Positions 32,479 through 43,630 of a DNA stretch of 64,000 nt are shown piece after piece. The DNA is from Ottelia alismoides (taxonomy: Eukaryota; Streptophyta; Magnoliopsida; Alismatales; Hydrocharitaceae), in NCBI GenBank assembly GCA_037367405.1, contig JAZKJV010000682.1, positions 604,501 to 668,500 on the forward strand, in the 5' to 3' direction. The notes under the pieces were generated by a model, which worked only from the letters and a program-made list of their open reading frames with translations, was not told the DNA's origin and did no database searches. The first letter of the stretch is position 1; each line of letters starts with the position of its first letter. The position numbers and the translations under genes are program-made.

Positions 32479-35400
32479 TGATGAATCTGTTATTCATCAC
32501 TCCAAAAGTCACAAATAGAGCCCTGTTCCCGAGAAAATAGAGGCATATTTCCTTTTATCTTGCATAAATAACACTCATGCATGCATCCATAATTCATGCA
32601 TTATAGCAGCTCATCTGCATTTAAATAAGAAGCCAAAAATCCCCTGTAAAATACCTCTTCATCAAATAACTCCTTCTCTATAATAGATGTGTATACTCCT
32701 TAATAATATAGGGAAGGATGCCACAAATCACCCTTGTAAAATAGCCCAAATATCCTGAGAACCCTTGTACATTAAAACACACATAAAGCCCGCATACAAA
32801 CCCCTACTTAGGTCTACTCACTCTTAGAATACTACATATTAAAAGACCTTCAAAATGAGACTAATTTCATCGAAGTTGGAGCTTGTATGAGAAACTTGGG
32901 TTTTTGGGTCATTTTGTATACTACATATGTATATTTATGTATCTTTGTATTTATGTATTATATGTGACCTCATCTCCGTCTTTGGTCAACATGAAACTTG
33001 TAGATCTCATCAAGATCTACAACTTTCATGTTTTGAGTTTTTCCAAATTCGGCTTCCTCTTCTCTCTACACGTGTTTTCCCCTCCAACCATTCACAGCAG
33101 GCCACGTGGCGGCCTCTGATTGCGCCACGCGGCCCGCTGCCCTTTGTCTGATCCGCCCGCGCCTTCCGCCGTTGGATGGCCATCCTGATCCAACGGCCGA
33201 GCCGCTGCCACGCACGCCCTTCACATGGACCGTAGGATCAAAGCCCATACCTCATCTCCACCGTCCCTTAGCGCCGCGCTCTCAGCGAGCCACGTGGCGG
33301 CATCTACGCCGCTCGATCGCGCCCCCGATCCTCTCATCACAGCCGCCCACCTTCCAGCGAATCTCGACCCTCAGATCAACCCTACCCTTTCATCTGAGCC
33401 ATCCGCTCGCGCCTCGCCAAAACGCGCCACGTGGCGCTCTCATAACCCCTCATCTGGGCATCCCAGATCTAATCGTAACCGCTCCATCTCGCTTCGATCC
33501 CCACCGTTGGATCACAAGATCCAACGGTGGAGACTTCGTCTCCTACCTCGGGCGCCCCTCTCTCCCACGATCTCTGCCTTGCGGGAGGGGCGCCCCCTTT
33601 CTTTTTTTGGGCACACGTCAGCCACCCTCGCCGGCCGCTGACCTCCCCACGACACACCCCACTCATCCCTGTTCCTCGCCAGCTCCCTCAAACACCACCA
33701 TCTCCGCCACACTCGCCCCACGACAGCCACCAACTTCGCCATCCACCCAGCCAGACCGTCACCTTCATCCTTTAAATACCCCCTCTCCGGCCACATTCAT
33801 CCCCATCCGCCACTCCAGGAAGATCCCTAGAGCTCCAAGCTTCCTATTGGTGACAGCAATCGGCTGATTTGTCGAGCGACGACAGAGCTTCTTCTCCGGC
33901 GAGATCCTCGGCCCACCGCCGTGTCGCAGCCACTCCTCCGAGCAGCTGCTAGAGCTCGGGGCCTTACCGACCCCTTGAGCGACGACCTGGAGCTCGAAGC
34001 TGAGCCCCAATCCCCAGGTAACCTCCTCCATTCCTCTTCCGATCTTTTTCTTCTTTTCTCTTTATCTTCTCCGATTTTATTCCCCGTCCACGATCATCTT
34101 CACGCCTCGCCTTCACTCCGCCGAGCTCCGCGTCGGAGCTCTCATCCTCGCTGACCCCTCCGCATCTTCAGACGCTCCACTCCACCGTCCATCGATCTCC
34201 AGCTCCGCCGCTTGGCCGGAGCAACGTCGCCCGACCACCTCACGACGCCTTAGGCCTCGCCAACCAGCACCACTTCTCCACAAACGCACGCACGAGCCTC
34301 GGCTATACGTCTAACACTTGCAGGTACTCCTTTGATCATTGGCCGGAGCCTCACCGAAGCTCTCTTCGAGCTTCATCGACACCGAGCTCCATCCCTCCTC
34401 CAGGGATCCAGAGACCACCGGAGCCTTCGCCGCGCACTGACGACTCTTCCGAGCAAGGTGGGAGCTGACGAAGCTCACCACCGGAGCTTGACGACCGAGG
34501 CGGAGCTCGGCTGCTTTCACCGGAGCGCAGCCCTCTCCTCCGCAGGCGGCGGAGGATCGATAGAGAAGAAGGAGCAGCAACCGTTCGATCCTCTGATCGA
34601 ACGGTCTTCGCCTCTCCACGCGTCCACTTCGCCGCCCTCATCCTCGACCGATGATCATCCCTCGGATCGGACGACTCTCCAGCTGCCACGCGTCTTCATC
34701 GACATCCCTTGGATCCATCTTGATCCAAGGGCCTTCAGGCCGCCACGTCCCCTTATCCGAGCCTCGGCCTCCAAGCCTAGGCTCGGGTGACCCGAAGCTG
34801 CATCGAAGCTGAGCCGAACCTCCAGAAGACCCGAGCCTCGCTCCGAGCCTCCGACGCCCTCCGAACCTAGGTCGCCCCACGTGAGGAGCACGTGCGAACT
34901 GGGTTATTTGCACCGACGCCCCTGGATCTTTCAGAAATTGCGAAAAGGTCCCTGTGAAGCAGACCCCACGTGAGGAGCACGTGTCTTGTGGAAAAATTAC
35001 ATAGAAGTCCTGCATAGTATCGGTAATTACATTTTAGTCCCTGTCAGCATGTTTACTTATTGAAATTTTATTTTCCAGTATTGCATTTATACCCTTGTGT
35101 TTGCACGTGTCTATAGCATGCATATTTCATCATTTTGAAATTCTAAAAATTGCAAGTTGTTGAGAATTTTGTCCTCTACCTGTTAGTACACGTGTTTGAT
35201 TTTTGTTGGTATGCTTGAATCATTAATAAATTAATTGGTTCATTTGTGTCATATTTTGCCCAATGATGCCTTTTGATTTTTAATTAATTATCTGTGCCTT
35301 CAAAAATCACCAAAAATTCACAGTAGCTTAAGGACATTATTTTCAACACTCCATAAAAATTTCATATCGTTTGCACGCATAACGAGGCCTCAATAAATAG

Positions 35401-36005
35401 TTTAGTGATTTTCTTAAATTAATTTTAATTAATTCATTTCACAATAAATTTAAGTTCTGTTAATTTTCCTAGGTCCCTGATCATTAGACCTTCCTAGGAT
35501 AATTTTAGTTTTTGGAAACATTGTGATTTGATATTTATTAAAAATTAAACACTGAAAATCACTATGTCTGTTTATTTAATTCACAGAAAAATTATTTTGA
35601 GTCGAAAAATTCCAAAAAAATTAGTATAGGTTATTTTCATCATAAATAATCATCTGGCCAATTTTCATCATTTTTGGACTTAGTTTGATACACAAATTAA
35701 CTTTAAAGTTAAATTGGCTAAGATTTGTCTGCATATGTCTGCATAAGAAATAAAAAGACCAAAAAAATATTGTTCCCCGAAAATCAACACTTGTAAATTG
35801 CTGTAATCCACCTAAGGAGACAGTTGCCTCCCTGAGATCGACCTTGGACTCCACCAAGTAAAAAAAAATATCACCGCTTAAAATTGACCAACATCTGACT
35901 TAAGTGGTTTTTGATCAACCTCTCGTATCCGACTGCAACGAACACTTAAAAGTAATTTGGACCATTAATTTGACCGAATTAACTAAGGGTGCGGGAGCGA
36001 CATCA
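32479..36005 (+). repeat. 5' LTR of the Athila element
   Basis: 3527 bp. A TATA-like TTTAAATA lies at 33771-33778. Ten CACGTG hexamers start at 33069, 33103, 33291, 33428, 34878, 34889, 34967, 34978, 35104 and 35189. Perfect inverted repeats lie at 32998-33022, 33168-33197, 33501-33530, 34580-34605 and 34706-34731. Long open frames in the GC-rich part (for example 33106-33867) recur in both LTRs and look like composition effects, not genes. Confidence 0.95.
33771..33778 (+). promoter_or_regulatory. Putative TATA box of the Athila LTR
   Basis: TTTAAATA sits at the 3' edge of the GC-rich, CACGTG-bearing segment, with a CA/CT-rich stretch downstream that would suit a transcript start near 33800. 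The 3' LTR has the same sequence at 46851-46858. Placement is inference. Confidence 0.45.
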
Positions 36006-36008
36006 AAA

Positions 36009-36026
36009 TGGCGCCGTTGCCGGGGA
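36009..36026 (+). promoter_or_regulatory. Primer-binding site, tRNA-Asp type
   Basis: TGGCGCCGTTGCCGGGGA lies three bases after the 5' LTR. It is complementary to the 3' end of plant aspartate tRNA, the primer used by Athila elements. Confidence 0.92.
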
Positions 36027-37369
36027 GGCACGGCTTAGGTTAATTGTAGCATATTTTTGAGTGGTTGATTTTCCTTCCCCGGGTAGTCTGACCCCCGGTT
36101 TTTCTTGTGAATATTTCTCTGTCTTTTAAATTTTTGCAATTTTTGTCGTTCTTTATCTGACCTCAACTTGTTTTTGTGCGAGGGACACCGGAGTTGAAGA
36201 CGCTTCGAGGATCACGCATTGGAATTTGTTTGAGTGATTTGAGAGAACCTGTAATTTCAATAATTTTCCACATTTTTTCGCATCATTTCCAGCGGTTCCC
36301 GTTCGGGATCTCGCGTGTGTAAAGATAGTGGAAACCGTGTCCCGTGTGCTGTGTGGGTGAATTGTAACTTAGCTTGCACTAGCGGCTCCTCGAGCCACTC
36401 TAGGACTTGTTTGTGCTCGTAATCAATAGGACCACACATTACACATAAAAGACGCACCTAGACCGCATGACTTAGTTCAAATTAAAACTGTTCTTCACGC
36501 TAATAGAACTACCTGTCTAGGAGCGGCTTTTCATCGCTTGCATTTGCATATAGAGTAAAGTTTTCAATTCTGTATTGCATCCTGCATAAAAAGCGAAAGG
36601 ATCACTGTAAGTATTCTCTACTCAGCATACGCATCATCGATTTCAACTTGCATCGGCTTTTCTCGATTTCCCCCCCTGATTTTCTCACTTAAATTAAAAA
36701 GGAAATTGAGACTGTCCGATAGGCGTGCTTTGTGGTGGACTAATTGCAGTGATAACTTAACTTTAATCGGGACTGCTAACAGTATTGACCAAAAAAAAAG
36801 GAATAAAATCTGAAAATTGTTTGCGGGAGGCTAATCCCCGACCTTGTATTCAGGCTGAGTGAGGGTACTTGAGTGTGTGTGAACACCTTAAGGCAGAGCC
36901 CAAATCCCCGCCTTCCATATCACGAGCCAACTGATCTTAGCAAGTATCACGAGTGGGATATTTTTAAACTCTTTGACAAGTACCAAGTAGCCTCCGCCCT
37001 CACAGGTAGATAGGGGCGAACCAGCGGTACTCTGCGACAAGGCCTAAAAACTTTGTCAGCCTCCGCCTCAGTGCAGGTAGATAGGGGCACGTCATTGAGT
37101 CCCCACTCCGGATTGGAGCAAAGAAAGGGAGGATCGGCGGTATCTTAGGCGACAGGATAAACAGGAAAGACGCATCCGGCTCTAAGCCGACTTTCCTCTA
37201 GGCCGCGTAATCCTTGCTACTTTTGCTTGAATATCACACTTAAAAACTACAAGATAAATTGGACTCAACTTTGAGTCCTTCACTGTGTTGAGTGTGAACC
37301 CAGGGTCTTGGATTGTTCTTATTGCTTGCTTCAGGTAGGAGTAAAATCCTATCTTCTTCCCTCATCAAG
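36027..37369 (+). other. Athila 5' leader
   Basis: About 1.3 kb of untranslated sequence between primer site and gag. It contains two imperfect direct repeats around CAGGTAGATAGGGGC (about 37004-37018 and 37073-37087). It likely includes packaging signals, but nothing in the sequence proves that. Confidence 0.5.
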
Positions 37370-38359
37370 ATGAGTGATTGGGGAGATCTCGACACACTAT
37401 TCACTGATCTCTCTATGAGTCCCCCAAGTAACTCGTCTTCCTCGGTCCGAGCGCACCTTGGACCACCCAGGACTCATGACCCTCTTGAGTCCTGGTTCCC
37501 ACATGCTCAGGGTGGTTACTCTCAAACCAACCCTTTTATCTCCTCTGAGATTACCGAGGAAGATCATTGCCTCGGTAATCCCTTCCTTGATTTGCCCTCT
37601 AACACCGGTCTTATTTTCCAATCCCCAGAACTAGAGGACGAGATGCCGCCGAAAGTTCCACCAGATGAGGAACAAATCAAACAGATTCTTGCCCGCCTCG
37701 CCGATGCCGAACAGAGGAATGCAGATCTCACTGCACGGATGGGACAAATCATAGCAGCAGAAGGAATCGACCGACCAATGGTCGATACCTATAACCCGGC
37801 GGAGAACGAGATTCAGAACTGGTTGGCACCCGCAGTTCCCGCCCAGGCATTTGAGTTGAAGCCCCACTTCCTTAGTCTGCTCCCGAAGTTCAACGGAAAC
37901 CTTAATGAAGAACCATACACCTTCCTCCGTGACTTCGAGTTAGTGTGCAACAATCTTAGCCATCCCAATATTGGCCAAGATTATATTCGGCTGAAGGCCA
38001 CCCCTTTTGCCTTAGGTGATAAGGCTGCTCATTGGCTGAAGAATCTAGGGGTGGTATGTACCACTTGGATGCAGTTCAAGGACCTTTTCTTGAAGAAGTT
38101 CTACCCTCTCAGTAGAACTAATCAGATGAGAACAAAGATCGCCAGCTTCGCTCAAGGAGCCTGCGAACCGTTCCATGAGGCTTGGGACAGGTTCAATGAC
38201 TTAGTACAGAAATGCCCCTGCCACGGCATTTCAAAGGCGATCTTAGTCCAGACCTTGATCTGTGGTTTAACCCCAGAAATGCAGGGGTTGGTCAGTGCCG
38301 CCTGTGGAGGAAGCTATCTGAACAAGAACGAGCATGCTGTATGGAAGATCCTAGAGTAG
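37370..38359 (+). CDS. gag: Athila gag, N-terminal portion up to an in-frame TAG
   Basis: Structural capsid precursor of the retrotransposon. The start MSDWGDLDTL at 37370 was preferred over an upstream in-frame ATG at 37313 because it opens the usual acidic N-terminus. The retrotrans-gag domain spans roughly residues 180-310: KFNGNLNEEPYTFLRDFEL, AHWLKNLG, TWMQFKDLFLKKFYP and FHEAWDRFNDLVQKCP. No CCHC zinc knuckle is seen. The frame stops at TAG (38357-38359), directly followed by an ATG in the same frame, so gag and pol share one frame with a single stop between them. The stop falls just after the capsid domain, earlier than a natural gag end would be expected. This suggests a nonsense change in this copy or, less likely, programmed readthrough. 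Confidence 0.85.
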   Translation: MSDWGDLDTLFTDLSMSPPSNSSSSVRAHLGPPRTHDPLESWFPHAQGGYSQTNPFISSEITEEDHCLGNPFLDLPSNTGLIFQSPELEDEMPPKVPPDEEQIKQILARLADAEQRNADLTARMGQIIAAEGIDRPMVDTYNPAENEIQNWLAPAVPAQAFELKPHFLSLLPKFNGNLNEEPYTFLRDFELVCNNLSHPNIGQDYIRLKATPFALGDKAAHWLKNLGVVCTTWMQFKDLFLKKFYPLSRTNQMRTKIASFAQGACEPFHEAWDRFNDLVQKCPCHGISKAILVQTLICGLTPEMQGLVSAACGGSYLNKNEHAVWKILE

Positions 38360-41300
38360 ATGGCAGAAACCGGCAGGTCACAGGCCACAAGGGCCTATCA
38401 GTTGTCTCCCTCAATCTTATCCAATGAGACAACTAGAAGGACTGTTGCAGATCTGACTGAGGACCTCATCCCCAGCATGGGGATGATCGCCGACAAGCTG
38501 ACCATGGTCGAGCAGATCCACAAGAGAGTCGCGGAGATGGAGTCTCTTTCAAGCCTTCCCAAGAAAGTGGAGGAACTCTCTGAAAAGGTAGCTAAGATTA
38601 AGCTACCCACCCCTTCTGCACCACCTGTACCTGTACACCGAGTCCATCTTGTACAGGAACAGGCACCGGGGTCTCAGAGTAGCTGGGATCAGACTTATAC
38701 CCAGCCGAACCATCATGCACCCCCGCCAGCGGAAACAGAATATGAGGAGCCTCCGCCTGTATACGAGATCAACGGGCTTTGGTATAGCCGGGACCCACTA
38801 GTCCGGCAAATCGAGATGGGGAAGGATCAGGCACACCGCCCTCCCCCAGTTTACCAAGAGACCAGGCCCGTTACAGTCCCGCGATACCAGTCCAGGCCAG
38901 ATCATGGGTACCAGCCGCAGCAGCGCACCTACCAGCAGGGGCCAGCACCGTCCCATCAGCAGCAGTATCGGCATGGCCAGCAGGGCCAATTTAGGACGGC
39001 ATCAACACCGCAGCAAGCCCAGCCCACCGAATTGGAGTCACTCACCTTGGCGATCCAGACCCTGTCTGATAGGGTCCAACAGATACAGAATGACTACTTG
39101 GATATGAGAACCGACATCAATCGGGTTTCTCGTGCCCAGGACCAACAAATGGCGCCAAGGACCCCAATTCCCGCACAGGTTCAGGCCAACCCAAACAGCC
39201 TGCACCAGGGCCAGAACCGACCTCGAGATCAGGTATATTATTCAGATAATTATCTATCTGAACATGAGATCCTTTCGTACGATAATGTTAATCATATGTC
39301 CCTCAGGAGCGGAAGGACCGTGACCATACCTGATCGGGCACGGGCACGAAAGGAAGGAACCTCCGAGAATCTACCTGAGGAAAATTCGGAGGAGGAAAAG
39401 GAGGAGCACCACCGCCAGCAGAAGAAGAGGACATCTGAGTCCTCGAAGCACCAGCCCCGCAGTCATCCAGAGTCCGACGACACCGATGAGCCCGCACCTC
39501 CATCTGAGGAGGACCAGCCAGAAGAAGCGGTAGAAGCATCACCGGTTTCGCCCAAGCATTTTCCCTTTCGTCAGAGTCAGAGTCAGAGTCTGTACAAAAG
39601 TCCGAGTCAGAGTCGTGTTCAAAACTCAGTTTCAGCAGCTAATGAAGATATTTCAGTTCCAGAACCTGAGTTAATAATCCCTTTCCCCCAAGCTCTCAAG
39701 GGTGGGAAGAAGAAAAACACAAAAATCCAAAAAGATGACCCTGAGATGGCCGAGTTTTGTAAAAAACACATCAAGGTCACAATCCCCTTTGACAAGTTCG
39801 TGGAGATGACCCCTGCATTCCAAAAATACCTTAAGGTGAGATGCACACCTACTAGGGCTAGCAGGAAGACCAAAAGCCGTGTTGAGAAACACGTTCTATC
39901 AGTAGCCACGACTTGTGCAATAAAGAACTCGTTTCCTCGGAAACGAAGAGACATGGGTGCACACTATGTAGTGAGTCATGTTGATGACATCGCGTTTGCA
40001 CGCACTCTCCTGGACAATGGTTCCTCGATCAATTTGATGCCCACAGCCCTCTATGAGCGGCTGAATCTCGGACCTCTTAGGAAATCTAGAGCTATTCTTC
40101 AGTTTGCAGACAAATCAACTAAGAGGTCCCAAGGAGAGTTAAGGAACATTGTGATCAAAGTCGAGGGGCAAGAATACATGGTGGACTTCACTGTCCTTGA
40201 TATGGAAACCCCTCGTAGTTGGAGAGATTCCCAGATTATCTTGGGTAGGCCCTTCCTCAGAACAGCAGGGGCCTTATTCGATTATAAGAATGGGAAAATT
40301 CAGTTCCAAACTCCAGGCGGAGATGAGGAACTAAAGATGAAGCAGACCAGATGGCAGAGACCAGACTCCGAATCCAGCACCGAGTACTCTTCTATCGAAA
40401 CAGACCGAGAGCATGTAGAATTAGTTGGGCCATGGAGACAGAACCCAGCCAGCACCGAAGAATCCATCTCCTTTGAAGATGATCCAGTGCATGAATCAGT
40501 CTGCGAGATCCTCAGGAACGAGTACAGCTCTGAGCCTGCATCGCCCTTCATCTTCGATGACATAGAGGCCCAAGTGGGCCTGTCAGTCCTTACCTCCTTA
40601 GGACAATCGGAAGATGAGGAAGACGAGTCGGACGAGGCGTTTGCCGATTGCATGGAGACCTTTGACGATCCGACTCCAGAGCCAAGCTTGGTGGCGGCCA
40701 CTACAAAACAGGATCCAGCCACTTCCAACACCGAACCAGATCTGATTGAGCCAGACTTCTTAGACGATCATACCATCCCTGAGCTCAAACCTTTACCCAC
40801 AACTCTGAAGTATGCCTTCCTTGCGGGCCAAGACAAGAAATTCCCGGTCATTATCAGTTCGCAATTGACCGAGGAGCAGGAATCTCGCTTGCTAGAGATC
40901 CTGGAGAAAAACCGCAAGGCAATAGGCTGGAGCATTTCCGATCTCCACGGGATAAATCCCGCTCTGTGTTCGCACCATATATATTTGGAGAACGAAGCCA
41001 AACCCTCTCGTGAATTCCAACGTCGGTTGAATCCAAATCTACGAGAGGTTGTGAAGAAAGAGATAGAAAAATGGTGCGACGCGGGTTTCATTTACCCAAT
41101 CTCCGACTCTAAGTGGGTGGCCCCAATCCATGTTGTCCCGAAAAAGTCGGGAATTCAGACAACCACCAACGAGGACGGAGAGGAGATCGTGACGAGAGTA
41201 TCCACGTCGTGGCGCGTCTGTGTGGATTACAGACGCCTAAATGCCGCGACGAAAAAGGATCATTTCCCCCTACCATTTATTGATCAGATTTTAGAAAGAC

Positions 41301-43630
41301 TAGCGGGGAAAGAATTCTTTTGTTTTCTTGATGGGTTCTCGGGCTACAATCAAGTAGCTATAGCTCCGGAGGACCAGGAAAAAACCACGTTCACATGCCC
41401 CTTTGGTACCTATGCTTTCAGGCGCATGCCTTTTGGGTTATGCAATGCTCCAGGTACTTTTCAAAGGTGCATGATTGCTGTATTCGCCGAAATGGTCGAC
41501 GAATTCCTGGAAGTCTTCATGGATGACTTCTCGGTCCACGGTGACTCTTTTGATTCATGCCTTAGGAATCTGGACCGAGTCCTCAAAAGATGTTGTGAGG
41601 TCAATCTGGTGCTCTCCTGGGAGAAGAGTCACTTTATGGTGACGGAGGGCATAGTGTTGGGGCATGTCATCTCCAAGAGAGGAATGGAGGTTGACCCTGC
41701 CAAGGTGGACGTGATCAGACGACTCCAGCCACCAACCAACGTACGGCAGTTGCGGTCGTTCCTCGGGCATGTCGGATTTTATCGGAGATTTATAAAGGAT
41801 TTTTCTAAGATTGCCCGACCGCTAACTGAGCTTTTAGGCAAAGACGCGGAGTTTATTGTTGATCACAAGTGTCTTGAGGCCTTTAAGCTGTTACAAGGAA
41901 TGATCATGGACGCACCCATTTTACAAGCCCCAGATTGGTCTCTACCTTTTGAGATCATGACGGACGCCTCAGATTATGCTGTTGGGGCTGTATTGGGACA
42001 AAGAAGAGATGGCGTCCCGTTTGCAATTCACTACGCAAGCAAAGTGCTTGATTCTGCTCAACGTAACTATATAGTTACCGAAAAGGAAATGCTTGCGGTA
42101 GTGTTTGCCTTGGACAAGTTCAGATCTCACTTAATCGGATCCAAGGTAACCGTGTTCACAGACCACACGGCACTGCGATATTTAATGGAGAAGAAGGACG
42201 CAAAGGCACGTCTTCTTCGTTGGATTTTACTTATCCAGGAGTTTGATTTGGATATCCGTGATAAACCTGGTAAGAAGAACGTAGTGGCCGATCATCTTTC
42301 CCGTCTCGAAGATCTTAATACTTCCGAGGATTCACCAATTCGAGACTCCTTCCCTGACGAGTCGATTTTTGTTATCGACTCACTCCCATGGTACGCCAAT
42401 ATCGTGAACTATCTTGTCTCCAAGAAAGTTCCCGAGGATTGGCCCAAGAGCCAAATCGACCGACTCAAGTCGGACGCTAGACACTACCATTGGGAGGATC
42501 CGATCCTTTTCTTTGAAGGACCGGATTGTGTCTGGAGACGTTGTATTCCTCAAGAGGAATACCAGAGTGTCCTTTCTTTATGCCATAGCTTAGAGGCAGG
42601 AGGACACCACTCCGGGAAGAGGACCGCATGGAAGGTACTTCAGTGTGGCTTCTACTGGCCGACTCTGTTTCGTGATGCCACCACCTTCGCGAAGTCGTGT
42701 CCAGTCTGCCAGAGAATGGGAGGAACCGTTGGTTCCAAGGATGAGATGCCAATGCAGCCGGTCATCATTTGTGATGTCTTTGACGCCTGGGGCATCGATT
42801 TCATGGGCCCATTCCCTGTCAGCCACGGGTTTGAATACATCCTTCTTGCGGTTGACTATCTGTCCAGATGGGTGGAGGCTATCCCGACCCGAGCCACAGA
42901 CAGCAGGACTGTCTGTAAATTTATCAGAGAGCACATAATCTCTAGGTTCGGGATCCCCAAAATGATGATATCAGATGAGGGTAGCCACTTTGTGAATCGG
43001 GAGGTGAAGAAACTCCTGAAGGATTACGGCATCGAACACCGTGTCGCTAGTCCTTACCACCCACAAACCAATGGTATGGCTGAGGTGTCGAATAGGGAGG
43101 TGAAAACTATATTGCAAAAGCTTGTCCGCCCAGACAGGAAGGACTGGTCTCAGATCTTGGATCAAGTCCTCTGGGCGTATAGGACGGCTTACAAGACACC
43201 GTTAGGCACCTCCCCATTCCGAATGGTCTTCGGAAAGCCGTGCCATTTGCCCGCAGAGTTAGTGCATAAATCAGAATGGGCAATAAAGAAAGTCAACTGG
43301 AACACACACCTGGGCCAAAAACAGAGAGACATGGATCTGAATGAGCTTGTGGAAGTCAGAAACCGAGCATACGACAACAGTGTGGTGTACAAGGACAAGG
43401 TAAAGCGTTGGCACGATAGATATATCAGACGAAAGACCTTTGTTCCTGGACAGAAGGTATGGTTGTTCAATGCCAGGCTGAAGACTTTCCAAGGCAAATT
43501 AAAGTCCAAGTGGACGGGACCATTCGTTGTCCGAACGGTGCATGATAGTGGATGTGTCGAGATCTCAGATCTCGCAGATGACGCACCGACATTCCTAGTG
43601 AATGGGCAGCTGTTGAAGCACTTCGTCTAA
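38360..43630 (+). CDS. pol: Athila pol polyprotein: protease, RT, RNase H, integrase
   Basis: Intact frame of 1756 codons. Residues 1-500 are the proline/glutamine-rich rest of the gag-pol linker with the conserved LRSGR motif. The aspartic protease has [12 protein letters not shown] with D at about 552. Reverse transcriptase begins at about 950 ([20 protein letters not shown]), with the catalytic box FMDD at 1053-1056. RNase H has TDAS with D at about 1202. The integrase zinc finger (H-H-C-C, ending CPVCQRMG) lies from about 1415. The integrase core has D at about 1480, then D at about 1538 and E 36 residues on (D-D35-E), followed by a GPF-type C-terminal segment. No chromodomain is present, as expected for Athila. 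All catalytic motifs look intact, so this enzyme set could be functional if expressed. The first ATG follows the gag stop and may not be a true initiation site. Confidence 0.93.
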   Translation: MAETGRSQATRAYQLSPSILSNETTRRTVADLTEDLIPSMGMIADKLTMVEQIHKRVAEMESLSSLPKKVEELSEKVAKIKLPTPSAPPVPVHRVHLVQEQAPGSQSSWDQTYTQPNHHAPPPAETEYEEPPPVYEINGLWYSRDPLVRQIEMGKDQAHRPPPVYQETRPVTVPRYQSRPDHGYQPQQRTYQQGPAPSHQQQYRHGQQGQFRTASTPQQAQPTELESLTLAIQTLSDRVQQIQNDYLDMRTDINRVSRAQDQQMAPRTPIPAQVQANPNSLHQGQNRPRDQVYYSDNYLSEHEILSYDNVNHMSLRSGRTVTIPDRARARKEGTSENLPEENSEEEKEEHHRQQKKRTSESSKHQPRSHPESDDTDEPAPPSEEDQPEEAVEASPVSPKHFPFRQSQSQSLYKSPSQSRVQNSVSAANEDISVPEPELIIPFPQALKGGKKKNTKIQKDDPEMAEFCKKHIKVTIPFDKFVEMTPAFQKYLKVRCTPTRASRKTKSRVEKHVLSVATTCAIKNSFPRKRRDMGAHYVVSHVDDIAFARTLLDNGSSINLMPTALYERLNLGPLRKSRAILQFADKSTKRSQGELRNIVIKVEGQEYMVDFTVLDMETPRSWRDSQIILGRPFLRTAGALFDYKNGKIQFQTPGGDEELKMKQTRWQRPDSESSTEYSSIETDREHVELVGPWRQNPASTEESISFEDDPVHESVCEILRNEYSSEPASPFIFDDIEAQVGLSVLTSLGQSEDEEDESDEAFADCMETFDDPTPEPSLVAATTKQDPATSNTEPDLIEPDFLDDHTIPELKPLPTTLKYAFLAGQDKKFPVIISSQLTEEQESRLLEILEKNRKAIGWSISDLHGINPALCSHHIYLENEAKPSREFQRRLNPNLREVVKKEIEKWCDAGFIYPISDSKWVAPIHVVPKKSGIQTTTNEDGEEIVTRVSTSWRVCVDYRRLNAATKKDHFPLPFIDQILERLAGKEFFCFLDGFSGYNQVAIAPEDQEKTTFTCPFGTYAFRRMPFGLCNAPGTFQRCMIAVFAEMVDEFLEVFMDDFSVHGDSFDSCLRNLDRVLKRCCEVNLVLSWEKSHFMVTEGIVLGHVISKRGMEVDPAKVDVIRRLQPPTNVRQLRSFLGHVGFYRRFIKDFSKIARPLTELLGKDAEFIVDHKCLEAFKLLQGMIMDAPILQAPDWSLPFEIMTDASDYAVGAVLGQRRDGVPFAIHYASKVLDSAQRNYIVTEKEMLAVVFALDKFRSHLIGSKVTVFTDHTALRYLMEKKDAKARLLRWILLIQEFDLDIRDKPGKKNVVADHLSRLEDLNTSEDSPIRDSFPDESIFVIDSLPWYANIVNYLVSKKVPEDWPKSQIDRLKSDARHYHWEDPILFFEGPDCVWRRCIPQEEYQSVLSLCHSLEAGGHHSGKRTAWKVLQCGFYWPTLFRDATTFAKSCPVCQRMGGTVGSKDEMPMQPVIICDVFDAWGIDFMGPFPVSHGFEYILLAVDYLSRWVEAIPTRATDSRTVCKFIREHIISRFGIPKMMISDEGSHFVNREVKKLLKDYGIEHRVASPYHPQTNGMAEVSNREVKTILQKLVRPDRKDWSQILDQVLWAYRTAYKTPLGTSPFRMVFGKPCHLPAELVHKSEWAIKKVNWNTHLGQKQRDMDLNELVEVRNRAYDNSVVYKDKVKRWHDRYIRRKTFVPGQKVWLFNARLKTFQGKLKSKWTGPFVVRTVHDSGCVEISDLADDAPTFLVNGQLLKHFV

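Noticed and set aside
33106..33867. 253-codon open frame in the Athila LTR, repeated at 46186-46947
   Set aside because: Pro/Arg/Ser-rich, lies in a GC-rich regulatory LTR segment with overlapping open frames in several other phases, and resembles no protein family. Duplication merely reflects the two LTRs.
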